A DNA stretch of 13,853 nt from positions 1 to 13,853 of the forward strand of contig JBMNOT010000034.1 of the NCBI GenBank assembly GCA_050943225.1. Reading direction: 5' to 3'. The notes beneath the pieces are model-generated. The model worked only from the letters and a program-made list of their open reading frames with translations, was not told where the DNA came from and ran no database searches. The DNA comes from SZUA-584 sp050943225 (GTDB lineage Bacteria > Bacillota > Clostridia > Christensenellales > SZUA-584). The position numbers were made by a program, and so were the translations under genes. Below are positions 6,072 through 13,853 of the stretch, one piece after another; the first letter of the stretch is position 1; every line of letters starts with the position of its first letter.

Positions 6072-6665
6072 ATGAAAATAGGCTGCGTTCTGCTGGCCGC
6101 TGGTGCGGCTAGCCGGTTCGGCGGCGGCAAGCTCTGCGCTCTGCTGGGAGGCAAACCGATCATCGAATATACGCTGGAAAACCTGCGCGACGTGCCTTTT
6201 GCCCGCCGTGCCATCGTCGCGGCCACCCCTGAGCTGTTAGCCCTCGCGCAGCGCTACGGCATAGGCGGCACTGTCAACGACCGGCCGGACCTCGGCGTCA
6301 GCCGCAGCATCCGCATGGGGCTGGAGCTGATGGACGGCACAGACGCCTGCATGTTCTGCGTCGCGGACCAGCCGCTGCTCAGGCGGGAAACACTGGACGG
6401 CATGCTCCAAACCTACGAGCGGGGCACCATACTTATGGTGGCCCACAACGGCCAGAGCGGAAATCCCGTCATTTATCCGGCCTCATTGTACAGCGAGCTC
6501 AGCAGCCTTGTCGGCGAGGAATCCGGCAAGACGGTGGCCTGCCGCCACGAAGGCCTGCTCCGCGTATTCCACATTCCGGATTCTCTCCAGCTCAGCGATA
6601 TCGATACCCGCGAGGACCTCATGGCCGCGGAGGAATTACTGCATGACTCGGCTCACTCGCCCTAA
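6072..6665 (+). CDS. mocA: Molybdenum cofactor cytidylyltransferase (MocA/YgfJ-like)
   Basis: This 197-residue enzyme attaches CMP to molybdopterin, making the dinucleotide cofactor needed by xanthine-dehydrogenase-type hydroxylases. It has the nucleotidyltransferase signature LAAGAASRFGGGK near the N-terminus (residues 8-20), VADQPLL for metal and substrate binding, SGNPVIYP, and a C-terminal DIDTREDL typical of MocA/MobA relatives. MobA makes the guanine form, but association with two xanthine-dehydrogenase-type enzymes favours the CTP-using MocA. E. coli has the homologue ygfJ (mocA) in the same purine cluster as xdhD and ygfK. I chose the ATG at 6072, with AAAGGA 9 bases upstream; an in-frame ATG at 6027 lies upstream of the predicted transcription start. 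It is the only plus-strand gene and ends tail to tail with ygeX, their stops sharing bases 6663-6664. Confidence 0.88.
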   Translation: MKIGCVLLAAGAASRFGGGKLCALLGGKPIIEYTLENLRDVPFARRAIVAATPELLALAQRYGIGGTVNDRPDLGVSRSIRMGLELMDGTDACMFCVADQPLLRRETLDGMLQTYERGTILMVAHNGQSGNPVIYPASLYSELSSLVGEESGKTVACRHEGLLRVFHIPDSLQLSDIDTREDLMAAEELLHDSAHSP

Positions 6666-7861
6666 ACCCTGGGATACTTGCCGTACCAGGCGATATCGCG
6701 GTAGTTCTGCGTGTCGGTGTCGCCCTCCGTACTGAACAGTATGACGCGGGAGGATTCATCAAGCCCGATCTCGGCCGCGATATCCGGCCTTCTTTTCATG
6801 ATCTCGTCAACAAGGCCTGTTCCCACCGCGCCGGATTCTCCCGCCACCACGCGCGGGTCGCCCGCAAGCGGGTTGCCCAGTATGCGCATGCCGTTGGCGG
6901 TCAGAACATCGCTGCAGGAGAAGAAACCGTCCGCGAAGTTGCGGATGATCTCCCACGATATCGGGTTGGGCACACCGCACGCCAGCCCGGCCATGATGCT
7001 GTCCATATCGCCTCCCACGCTGCGGGCAGCTCCGTCGCTTGCCACGCCCGAATCGTAGTAGCACGCCGCCTGATGCGGTTCCATGATGTAAATCTTCGGG
7101 CACTTGTCGCCATAGTGGTTGATGAACACGCCCGCCATGGCCGCCGCCATGGAGCCCACGCCTGCCTGCAGGAACATATGGGTGGGCGTAACGTCGCCCA
7201 GCTGCTCAATGGCTTCCACGCCCATCGTGGCGTAGCCCTGCATCACCCAGGTGGCCACCTGCGGGTCGCCCTCGCTGGCGGTGTCCAATACCACTTCCCA
7301 GCCTTTTTCCGCCGCCAGGAGGTTTACCTCGCGCACGCACCAGTCGTAGTTGTCGTCCGACACCACCACCGTGCCGCCGAAGCGCTCAATCGCTTCGATG
7401 CGGTCCCGCACCGTGCCCTTGGGCATGTAGACGATGGATTTCTGGTTGAACTCATGCGCCGCCCACGCCACAGACTTGCCGTGGTTGCCGTCCGACGCGG
7501 CGGCAAACGTGAGGTCTCCCAGCTTGCGCTTCAGTTCATCGGACTTTAAGTATTCAAAATCCACTTCGTCGATGCTGACGCCCAGCTTGCGGCAGATGCT
7601 GTTGGCGACGGCGTATGCGCCGCCCAGCAGCTTGAACGCTTTCAGGTTGCCGCGCTGAGATTCATCCTTCACATACAGCCCGCCCAGCCCCAGGGACGCG
7701 GCCAGCGCGTCCAAACGGGCCAAAGGGGTCTTGTTGTACTTATCGCCCATCGTTTTGTGGAAACGGTATACCTTTTCCACCTGCTCCTTGGAGAACAGCG
7801 CCGTCTCTTTTGTGTAGACGCTGTTCTTCATCTTATTGGGTACGTATTTGAACATCTCCAT
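6662..7861 (-). CDS. ygeX: 2,3-diaminopropionate ammonia-lyase
   Basis: This 399-residue fold-type II PLP enzyme splits 2,3-diaminopropionate into pyruvate and two ammonia. NLKAFKLLGG places the cofactor lysine at residue 77, the same number as in E. coli YgeX. SDGNHGKS (residues 123-130) carries the conserved Asp-Gly-Asn loop, and GVGSMAAAM is the glycine-rich phosphate loop. Length fits the family (about 400 residues). The ATG at 7861 is 5 bases after the upstream gene's stop, with GAGG about 10 bases before it inside that gene. YgeX homologues are members of the gene set tied to anaerobic urate degradation in gut bacteria, where diaminopropionate is thought to arise from the purine skeleton. 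It is the last gene of the ygfK-xdhD-hyuA operon and converges on mocA with no visible terminator. Confidence 0.93.
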   Translation of the reverse strand: MEMFKYVPNKMKNSVYTKETALFSKEQVEKVYRFHKTMGDKYNKTPLARLDALAASLGLGGLYVKDESQRGNLKAFKLLGGAYAVANSICRKLGVSIDEVDFEYLKSDELKRKLGDLTFAAASDGNHGKSVAWAAHEFNQKSIVYMPKGTVRDRIEAIERFGGTVVVSDDNYDWCVREVNLLAAEKGWEVVLDTASEGDPQVATWVMQGYATMGVEAIEQLGDVTPTHMFLQAGVGSMAAAMAGVFINHYGDKCPKIYIMEPHQAACYYDSGVASDGAARSVGGDMDSIMAGLACGVPNPISWEIIRNFADGFFSCSDVLTANGMRILGNPLAGDPRVVAGESGAVGTGLVDEIMKRRPDIAAEIGLDESSRVILFSTEGDTDTQNYRDIAWYGKYPRV

Positions 7862-7866
7862 ATGCG

Positions 7867-9333
7867 TTAAGCCTCGGCCACCTGCTTATTGAAGCTGTTA
7901 ATCAGCTCATCCAGCTCCTCGGAATGCGTGACGATATCCGTCCAGTAGCTGTCATCTTCCCACTGCGCCACGATCTCATCGTACGTCTTGCCCTGCTGCT
8001 CCACCCAGGTGTAGTACTTGAGGTTATGAACAGCCTTGCGGTCGTAGTAACTTAATTCCTTGATGTAGTCAATGTTAATGCCTTCGAAGTAGCGGGCGTT
8101 CACCGCGTGCGCCGCGAATGCGTCGAACTCGCCGCGCTCCTCTCTCAGCTCCTCAAGACGGCTGCCGTACATCTCGATGGAGTCAGTCAGCATCGTCACC
8201 ACCACATCGTTTTCCTTCAGCTCGAAGTACTTGGCGTACTTGATGGCAGCGGCAAGGTTGGCCGCACCCGAGATGCCCACCCAGTCGAGACGGCTGATAA
8301 CGTCTTCGGGAACGCCCTTTTCACGCAGCAGCTTGATGCCTTCGGGCTCGTTGAACATGTGGATCCACTGCATGGGTATCTCGTCGTCGATGGCAATCGC
8401 CACGTCGGTGTTCTTCACATTGTGCACCCACGGTATGTGCTTGTCGCCGATGCCCTCGATGCGGTGTGCGCCGAAGCCGTTGTAGTAGATCGTGGGGCAC
8501 TGCAAAGCCTCGGACGCCGCGATGCGGACTCTGGGGAATATCTTCTTTAAGTAGTCGCCCGCCGCGATGGTGCCTGCGGAGCCGGTGCAGCTTATATAGC
8601 CGTGCAGGTTGCCGCCTACCGCTTTGACCACTTCTTCGATGGCGCTGCCCGTCACTTCGTAATGCCACAGGTAGTTGCCGAACTCCTCGAACTGGTTGAA
8701 TATCATCAGATCCTGGCCGGAGTTGCGCAGCTCCCAGCACTTGTCAAATATCTCCTTGACGTTGCTCTCGGTGCCCGGCGTCTTGATGGTCTCGCCCGCC
8801 ACCTTCTGCAGCCATTCGAAGCGCTCCTTGCTCATGCCCTCGGGCAGTATCGCGATGGATTCGCAGCCCAGCAGCGCCGAGTCGTACGCACCGCCGCGGC
8901 AGTAGTTGCCGGTGGACGGCCATACCGCTTTCTGCGTGGTGGGGTCAAACTGGCCCGTCACCAGACGGGGCACGAGGCATCCAAACGCCGCGCCCACCTT
9001 ATGCGCGCCCGTGGGGAACCATTTGCCGCTGATCGCGACGATCTTCGCCTTCACGCCGGTAATGGTTTCGGGAAACACGATATAGTTGACGCTGCCAAAG
9101 CCACCGCCGAACTCTTTGGGCTCGTTATGCCAGTTGATGCGGAACAGGTTGAGCGGGTTTATATCCCAAAGGCCCACGTTTTTCAGCTGCTCTTTAATGC
9201 CAGCATCGATCAGCGCCGGGTTTTTCATCTGCGCAAACGTCGGTATCACGATGTTGCGCTCTTTGGCGCGCTTCACGACCTTTTTCAGGCGGGCCTCATT
9301 TACCGTCAGATCGATCAGTTTGCACTTGCTCAT
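7867..9333 (-). CDS. PLP-dependent fold-type II enzyme of unassigned function
   Basis: This 488-residue protein belongs to the tryptophan-synthase-beta/cysteine-synthase fold. GKWFPTGAHKVGAAFG holds the likely PLP lysine (about residue 112). WPSTGNYCRGGAY (138-150) is the counterpart of the substrate-binding STGNxG loop, and SCTGSAGTIAAGDYL resembles the phosphate-binding loop. A long C-terminal extension of about 100 residues is rich in charged and aromatic residues (for example YWTDIVTHSEELDEL). It is clearly distinct from YgeX. The ATG at 9333 has AAAGGAG 7 bases upstream; a TTG at 9354 is in frame but lacks a site. It lies between hyuA and ygeX with tight spacing, so it probably acts on an intermediate close to diaminopropionate, perhaps a beta-substituted alanine. 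I do not recognise a characterised orthologue, and the reaction is unknown. Confidence 0.85.
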   Translation of the reverse strand: MSKCKLIDLTVNEARLKKVVKRAKERNIVIPTFAQMKNPALIDAGIKEQLKNVGLWDINPLNLFRINWHNEPKEFGGGFGSVNYIVFPETITGVKAKIVAISGKWFPTGAHKVGAAFGCLVPRLVTGQFDPTTQKAVWPSTGNYCRGGAYDSALLGCESIAILPEGMSKERFEWLQKVAGETIKTPGTESNVKEIFDKCWELRNSGQDLMIFNQFEEFGNYLWHYEVTGSAIEEVVKAVGGNLHGYISCTGSAGTIAAGDYLKKIFPRVRIAASEALQCPTIYYNGFGAHRIEGIGDKHIPWVHNVKNTDVAIAIDDEIPMQWIHMFNEPEGIKLLREKGVPEDVISRLDWVGISGAANLAAAIKYAKYFELKENDVVVTMLTDSIEMYGSRLEELREERGEFDAFAAHAVNARYFEGINIDYIKELSYYDRKAVHNLKYYTWVEQQGKTYDEIVAQWEDDSYWTDIVTHSEELDELINSFNKQVAEA

Positions 9334-9340
9334 GACTCTT

Positions 9341-9347
9341 CTCCTTT
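9341..9347 (-). promoter_or_regulatory. Ribosome binding site that decides the start of the unassigned PLP enzyme
   Basis: AAAGGAG lies 7 bases before the ATG at 9333. It overlaps the first codons that would follow a TTG at 9354, so the TTG start is unlikely. Confidence 0.75.
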
Positions 9348-9370
9348 GTTTCAATAATTCCTGGGTTCAT

Positions 9371-10741
9371 TTATTTATCCAGCAGCGGCTTGCCGCGCTT
9401 TATAAACTGCCCTCTGCCTTTCTGGCCGATAAACTCGTTGTTTTTCACGATCACATCGCCCCGGGAGATCACGCAATCGATATCGCACTCCACTCTCATC
9501 CCCTCGTACGGCGTGTGGTCCACGTTCTCATGCAGCCGGTCATGCGTCACCGTATACGGCCTGCCGGGGTCCATAATGACGATGTCGGCGTCGCTGCCCG
9601 GGCGTATGACGCCCTTTTTAGGGTACATGCCGAACAGTTTTGCGGGATTCAGCGCACACAGCCGGGCAAATTCCACCGGCGAAATGCGCTGCTTCATCAC
9701 GCCCTCCGAGAACATCAGCGGGAACCGCAGCTCAACGCCGGGCATGCCGTTGGGGCATTTTATAAAGTCCGCCCCGCCCAGCTTTTGCTTGAGCGTATAG
9801 TCGAACGGGCAGTGGTCCGTCGCTATAGTATCGATATCGCCCTGCCGGATATCCTCCCACAGCAGCGCGTTGTTGTCCTTACGGCGCAGCGGCGGGCTCA
9901 GCACGTATTTCAGCCCGTCCTCCCGCTCATAATACGAATCGTCCAGCAGCAGGTACTGCGGGCATGTCTCCACAAACACGTTCTTTAGGCCGCTCTGTTT
10001 TGCCAGCCGGATATACTGCATCCCCAGGTGATTGGAGAGGTGCACGATATACAGCGGCGCGTCGCCCGCCACGGCGGATATCTGGATGGCACGGTTGATG
10101 GCTTCCGCCTCGCACTCCTCGGGCCGGCTTTTCGCGTGGTATTTGGGCGCGGTGCAGCCGTTTTCCGAAAGCTCCTGCCGCCGAGTGTTCACCAAGCCGT
10201 CGTTCTCCGGATGCACGGCGATCATCACGCCCAGTTCTCGGGCACGCCGGAGTATATGGTAAATACCCTCGTCGGATATCTTAAATCCGTACGTCATGTA
10301 GGTTTTAAAGCTGGTGATGCCCTCGTCCATCAGGGTTTCCATCATCGCCAGCACGTCGTCATCTACATGCTGCATCACGCCGTGAAAACCGTAGTCGATG
10401 ACGGCGTTTCCTTTCGCCAGCTTGTGGTACAACTTTATCTGATGGTCCAGGCTGCAGCCCGCAGGCCCGAAGCCCGGATGGTCCACGATGGTGGTGGTGC
10501 CGCCCCACGCAGCCGCTACCGTGCCTGTATAAAAATCGTCCTGCGCCACAGCAAAACCCACATCCAGGCAGAAATGCGTATGCACATCGATGCCGCCCGG
10601 CAGCACGTACCTTCCCGCCGCGTCGATGACGCCGTCGCCGGATAAGCCGTCTCCCAGCTCCGCAATCACGCCATTTTCAATCCGCACATCGATCCGGCGC
10701 ACGCTGTCTTCCAGCACCACAAGCCCGTTTTTGATAATCAC
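9371..10741 (-). CDS. hyuA: Dihydropyrimidinase/D-hydantoinase-type cyclic amidohydrolase
   Basis: This 456-residue amidohydrolase opens cyclic amide rings (hydantoin, dihydropyrimidine or a purine-derived ring) at a two-metal centre. All metal ligands of the family are visible: HTH at residues 54-56, the lysine normally carbamylated at 146 (SFKTYMTYGF), His177 (VHPEN), His234 (VHLSN) and Asp309 (TDHCPF). The first 50 and last 60 residues form the usual small beta domain (PGGIDVHTH, GSDADIVIMDPG). Length fits the family (about 460). It starts at a GTG with AAGGTGAG 6 bases upstream, 12 bases after the xdhD stop. A hyuA-type hydrolase is part of the ygeX/ygfK/xdhD urate gene set, so a ring-opening step in urate breakdown is likely. 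The exact substrate cannot be read from sequence. Confidence 0.9.
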   Translation of the reverse strand: MIIKNGLVVLEDSVRRIDVRIENGVIAELGDGLSGDGVIDAAGRYVLPGGIDVHTHFCLDVGFAVAQDDFYTGTVAAAWGGTTTIVDHPGFGPAGCSLDHQIKLYHKLAKGNAVIDYGFHGVMQHVDDDVLAMMETLMDEGITSFKTYMTYGFKISDEGIYHILRRARELGVMIAVHPENDGLVNTRRQELSENGCTAPKYHAKSRPEECEAEAINRAIQISAVAGDAPLYIVHLSNHLGMQYIRLAKQSGLKNVFVETCPQYLLLDDSYYEREDGLKYVLSPPLRRKDNNALLWEDIRQGDIDTIATDHCPFDYTLKQKLGGADFIKCPNGMPGVELRFPLMFSEGVMKQRISPVEFARLCALNPAKLFGMYPKKGVIRPGSDADIVIMDPGRPYTVTHDRLHENVDHTPYEGMRVECDIDCVISRGDVIVKNNEFIGQKGRGQFIKRGKPLLDK

Positions 10742-10753
10742 CGCGTACTCACC

Positions 10754-13315
10754 TTACTTTCTGAATGGCGTCCCCTCAAGCGGCAGGCTGGTGCGCAGCA
10801 CTCCGTCACGCTTGAAATACGCCCCGGCAACGGCAGGCGCTGTCGGAATGGACGAAATCTCACCAATACCCTTTGCGCCGTAAGCAGCTTCACCTTTCAC
10901 CGGCGCGCTGACAAACTTCACGTCGATCTCCGGAACGGCGTTGGCACGCCACAGGCCGAGCTTGGCGTATTTCGCCTGCGGCACGCAGTCCCTGAGCGGA
11001 TAGTCTTCCGTCAGCGCATATCCCAGGCTCATCACGATGCCGCCTTCTACCTGGCCTTCGGCGCTCTTCCGGTTGATCACCTGCCCTGCGTCGTATACGG
11101 CATATACCTTTTCCACTTTGCCCTCTTTGTCCAGCGCCACCACCTGCACGCCGTAGGAATATGCCGCGTGGCTGTACGGATGCTCCTTGTCGGTGGTGAT
11201 GGGGTCGGTGATGCAGGTAAATTCGCCGTAGAACTCGCGGCCCTCCAAATCAGCCAGCGTTTTGCCGCCGCTCAGTTCCTGCTTTAAACTCTCGCAGGCT
11301 TTGCGCACCGCTTCACCAGTGAACATCGTCTGGCGGGACGCTGTCGTGGTACCCGAGTTCGGCGTTCGCAGCGTATCCGGTGGCTCTACCACGATATAAT
11401 CCGGCGTCATGTCCAGCGTATGGCATGCCACCTGCAGCACCACGGTGTCCAGCCCCTGCCCAATGCGCGCCGCGCCGGTGCGAACGTGCACCTTGCCGCC
11501 TTCCACCGACACGATGCAACGCCCGGTATCCGGCACGCCCACGCCGAGGCCGGTGTTCTTGATGGCGCCGGCGATGCCCGCAACGGGATGCCTCTCGTAT
11601 GCTTCTTTTATCGCTTCCAGGCATTCCTTATATGCCGTCGTTTCGTCTGCGATCTGGCCGTTGGGAAGTACGCCGCCCGGCACGATGGCGTTGCGATACC
11701 GTATCTCCCACGGCGATATGCCCACGAGCGAGGCCAGCTCCGTTAAGTTGCACTCCGTCGCAAACAGGCTCTGCGGCACGCCGAAACCGCGGTACGCCCC
11801 GGCGGGCGGGTTGTTGGTATACACCGCCATTCCCTCGATATCCACGCACGGGTATTGGTAAGGCCCTGCTGCGTGCGTGCAGGCGCGCTGTATCACCGGG
11901 CCGCCCAGCGACGCATAGGCGCCTGTGTCCGCGAGTATGCGCGCTTTCATGCCGGTCAGTATGCCGTTCTCGTCGCAGGCAGTGGTCATCTCGATTTCCA
12001 TCGCGTGGCGCTTGGGATGCACGATAATGCTCTCCTGACGCGTCAACTTCACCTTGACGGTGCGCCCCGTGATATAGGAAGCCAAAGCCGCGTGATGCTG
12101 GACGCTCATGTCCTCCTTGCCGCCGAAGCCCCCGCCCACCAGCTTGCTGATGACGCGGATCTTTTCGGGCGGCAAGCCCAGCACGTACGCGATCTCGCGC
12201 TGCTCGTCGTATATGTTCTGGCCGGCTGTGTACAGCGTCAGCCCTTCTTCCCCATCGTTGCGGCAAATGGCGCATTCCGGCTCCATAAACGCGTGCTCGG
12301 TAAACGGCAAGCGGTAAACGTGGCTGACCACGTATTTGGATTTTGCAAACGCCTCTTCCACGTCGCCGCCGCGCTTCACCCGGTCGCGGCGCAGCACGTT
12401 GCCCGATTCATGCAGCTTCGGCGCGCCTTCTTCCAGCGCCATCCGCGGAGTTGTGATGGGCTCAAGCGGCGTATAGCTGATTTTGACCAGCTTCTTTGCC
12501 TCCGCAAGAGCTTCTTCAGTCTCCGCCACCACCAGCGCGATGGCGTCGCCCACGTACCGTGTGGTATCGCCTTTGGCAATCAGCACGTCCCAGTCCTTTA
12601 CGAGATGGCCGTGCTTGTTGTGGCCGGGAATGTCCTCAGCCGTTATCACCGCAATCACGCCGGGGTATGCCAATGCTTCGGACGCATCGATATCCTCCAC
12701 AACAGCCCGGGGATATGCGCTGCGCACCGCGCTCGCATATACCATGTCCGGCAGTTCCATGTCGTCCACGTACTCGCCGATGCCCAGCGTTTTGGCGTAC
12801 GCATCGATGCGAAGCACGTCTTCCGTGACTCGCCCGGTCGTTTTGTACTCCGGAACCTCTCTGTGCTCGCGGAAGAACTCCGCAGCCATCAATATGGCGT
12901 CGAATATCTTCTGGTAGCCGGTGCAGCGGCAGATGTTGCCCACCAGCGCCTGCGCGACTTCTTTCCGCGTGGGCGAAAGGTTTTTGTCCAGCAGCGCTTT
13001 GGCGCTGATAACCATGCCGGGGATGCAGAAACCACACTGCACCGCACCCGCCCTGGCAAAGCAGTAAGCGTATACCTGTTTCTCGTAGTCCGAAATCCCT
13101 TCGACGGTAACAATGCGCTTGCCGTCAAGTTTTTGGATCTGAAGAGTGCAGGCGCGGCGCGATACGCCGTCCACCAGCACGCTGCACGTGCCGCAAGCGC
13201 CCTCGCTGCAGCCGTCCTTGGCGGATTTGATGCCCATATCCTTCCTTAAGAAGGTGAGCAGGTTCTTGTCGGCATCCGTTTGTATCAGCCTGCCGTTCAG
13301 CTCAAATGTAACCAT
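10754..13315 (-). CDS. xdhD: Selenium-dependent-type xanthine dehydrogenase, fused 2Fe-2S and molybdenum domains
   Basis: This 853-residue protein joins an Fe-S subunit to a Mo catalytic subunit. Residues 1-150 carry both [2Fe-2S] clusters: C36, C41, C44 and C56, then C94, C97, C129 and C131 (QCGFC and CRCTGY). Residues from about 165 form the Mo domain: GGGFGGKE (394-401), GAYRGFGVPQ with Arg509, ARIGQGLD (617-623) and KGIGE with the catalytic Glu819. Unlike XdhA it keeps Glu401 at the position of bovine Glu802, which contacts xanthine. Domain order and length match the selenium-dependent xanthine dehydrogenase family and E. coli XdhD. The selenium is a labile cofactor atom, so no in-frame UGA is expected and none is seen. 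It has no FAD domain; the upstream ygfK product is a plausible electron partner. The ATG has AAGGAG 5-6 bases upstream, 9 bases after ygfK. Confidence 0.92.
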   Translation of the reverse strand: MVTFELNGRLIQTDADKNLLTFLRKDMGIKSAKDGCSEGACGTCSVLVDGVSRRACTLQIQKLDGKRIVTVEGISDYEKQVYAYCFARAGAVQCGFCIPGMVISAKALLDKNLSPTRKEVAQALVGNICRCTGYQKIFDAILMAAEFFREHREVPEYKTTGRVTEDVLRIDAYAKTLGIGEYVDDMELPDMVYASAVRSAYPRAVVEDIDASEALAYPGVIAVITAEDIPGHNKHGHLVKDWDVLIAKGDTTRYVGDAIALVVAETEEALAEAKKLVKISYTPLEPITTPRMALEEGAPKLHESGNVLRRDRVKRGGDVEEAFAKSKYVVSHVYRLPFTEHAFMEPECAICRNDGEEGLTLYTAGQNIYDEQREIAYVLGLPPEKIRVISKLVGGGFGGKEDMSVQHHAALASYITGRTVKVKLTRQESIIVHPKRHAMEIEMTTACDENGILTGMKARILADTGAYASLGGPVIQRACTHAAGPYQYPCVDIEGMAVYTNNPPAGAYRGFGVPQSLFATECNLTELASLVGISPWEIRYRNAIVPGGVLPNGQIADETTAYKECLEAIKEAYERHPVAGIAGAIKNTGLGVGVPDTGRCIVSVEGGKVHVRTGAARIGQGLDTVVLQVACHTLDMTPDYIVVEPPDTLRTPNSGTTTASRQTMFTGEAVRKACESLKQELSGGKTLADLEGREFYGEFTCITDPITTDKEHPYSHAAYSYGVQVVALDKEGKVEKVYAVYDAGQVINRKSAEGQVEGGIVMSLGYALTEDYPLRDCVPQAKYAKLGLWRANAVPEIDVKFVSAPVKGEAAYGAKGIGEISSIPTAPAVAGAYFKRDGVLRTSLPLEGTPFRK

Positions 13316-13324
13316 GTGCTCTCC

Positions 13325-13853
13325 TTACGGTATAAGGTAGCCGCAGTCCTCCCGAATCGCCCGGATAATCGCTCTGTATTCGTCAGACAGCCGCGGATCA
13401 TCCCAATTGCATCTATATTCCCGTCCGCCTTCGTCGCGGACCAAAATCTGATTATCCCCTTCAAACAGCACGCCGCGGTTTTCGCTGTCCCGGAAGCCTT
13501 CCTCACTCCAGAATACCGTGAACTTATCCTTATAAGGCAGCCCGATATACGGGCAGAATATGCCGCAGTTTCCGCATTCGTTGCACATGCCGTCCACATG
13601 CACGATCTGCGGTCGTCCATCTGCCATAACGCTCATGTTGGCGCGGTTGGGACATACCTCGCAGCACACTTCGCACATAACATCGCAATTCAGGCACCGC
13701 GCGGCGTCGTTGGAATTGTCCAGCTTGCCCGACAGCACCCCGCGGGCGCTGCGGATATTCTCCGCGTCCGTCTCCCGCTTAACGCGAATAAAGTCGTGCG
13801 AAAGGCTCAGCCTCGCGAGTATGTCCTTGGCAATGCGCTTGCTGTCCGCCATG
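13325..13853 (-). CDS. ygfK: YgfK-like iron-sulfur oxidoreductase, C-terminal part (cut by window edge)
   Basis: This is the C-terminal end, about 176 residues, of a large Fe-S flavoprotein resembling E. coli YgfK (about 1030 residues, annotated as a putative selenate reductase subunit). The ATG at 13852 is most likely an internal Met, because the frame stays open to the window edge and the family is far longer. A cysteine-rich stretch, CLNCDVMCEVCCEVCP, and CNECGNCGIFCPY are consistent with two [4Fe-4S] clusters. The tail ends in REDCGYLIP. It precedes xdhD by 9 bases with shared reading direction, so the two are co-transcribed. ygfK is one of the genes associated with anaerobic urate degradation in gut bacteria. 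A role as electron partner of XdhD is inference from adjacency. Confidence 0.87.
   Translation of the reverse strand, partial: MADSKRIAKDILARLSLSHDFIRVKRETDAENIRSARGVLSGKLDNSNDAARCLNCDVMCEVCCEVCPNRANMSVMADGRPQIVHVDGMCNECGNCGIFCPYIGLPYKDKFTVFWSEEGFRDSENRGVLFEGDNQILVRDEGGREYRCNWDDPRLSDEYRAIIRAIREDCGYLIP

Noticed and set aside
8602..9357. 251-codon plus-strand open frame opposite the PLP enzyme
   Set aside because: It has low-complexity Ala/Arg/His/Val composition typical of antisense frames, no ribosome site or motif, and is covered by a well-supported gene.
11855..13249. 464-codon plus-strand open frame opposite xdhD
   Set aside because: It is a shadow of the high-G+C xdhD coding strand: His- and Arg-rich, with no recognisable domain, and fully inside a strongly supported gene.
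10754..13315. Selenocysteine (in-frame UGA) in xdhD
   Set aside because: The frame is complete without any UGA readthrough. The selenium of this family is a labile cofactor atom, so no SECIS element is expected.
1..13853. CRISPR arrays, insertion sequences, tRNA or rRNA genes
   Set aside because: No regularly spaced repeats, transposase-like frames or tRNA-like cloverleaf sequences were seen. The window is almost fully occupied by metabolic genes.

Overview
This window is a stretch of a purine (urate/xanthine) catabolism locus from what looks like an anaerobic gut Firmicute of the class Clostridia. The inference rests on three things: strong AGGAGG-type ribosome sites, oxygen-sensitive enzyme types (two-subunit Fe-S serine dehydratase, selenium-type xanthine dehydrogenase, YgfK), and a gene set matching the ygeX/hyuA/xdhD/ygfK cluster linked to anaerobic urate breakdown in gut bacteria. 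The DNA has moderately high G+C apart from A+T-rich promoter regions. Species cannot be assigned from sequence alone.

Layout from the right edge, minus strand: the C-terminal Fe-S end of ygfK (cut by the window edge), the fused 2Fe-2S/molybdopterin dehydrogenase xdhD, the hydantoinase/dihydropyrimidinase-type amidohydrolase hyuA, an unassigned fold-type II PLP enzyme, and 2,3-diaminopropionate ammonia-lyase ygeX. Spacings are 5 to 37 bases, so this looks like one operon. It ends tail to tail with mocA (plus strand, Mo-cofactor cytidylyltransferase), the two stop codons overlapping. Divergent from mocA, across a 73-base A+T-rich region with an 11-bp perfect inverted repeat over the mocA -10, run sdaAB and sdaAA (L-serine dehydratase). 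Next is a YheO/DauR-like PAS-HTH regulator with its own promoter inside the end of sdaAA. Last comes xdhA-xdhB-xdhC (xdhC cut by the left edge).

The standout is the roughly 240-base leader of xdhABC (about 3354-3595, minus strand). A near-consensus sigma-A promoter is followed by an RNA that folds as a purine-riboswitch three-way junction (P1, P2 and P3 all pair, L3 is CCGUAAA, J2/3 is GUCUCUAC). It has a longer-than-usual J3/1 and an L2 that departs from consensus. Downstream lie two U-tracts preceded by overlapping terminator-type hairpins, and upstream a near-copy of the 3' strand of P1 that could pair with the 5' strand instead. A variant guanine-class aptamer in front of a purine hydroxylase operon suggests a sensor of xanthine, urate or a related purine that controls its own catabolism.

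Working model (inference): the Mo hydroxylases XdhABC and XdhD interconvert hypoxanthine, xanthine and urate, with MocA making their cofactor and YgfK as a possible electron partner for XdhD, which has no flavin subunit. HyuA opens or hydrolyses a ring intermediate, YgeX deaminates 2,3-diaminopropionate to pyruvate and ammonia, and serine dehydratase adds a second route to pyruvate.
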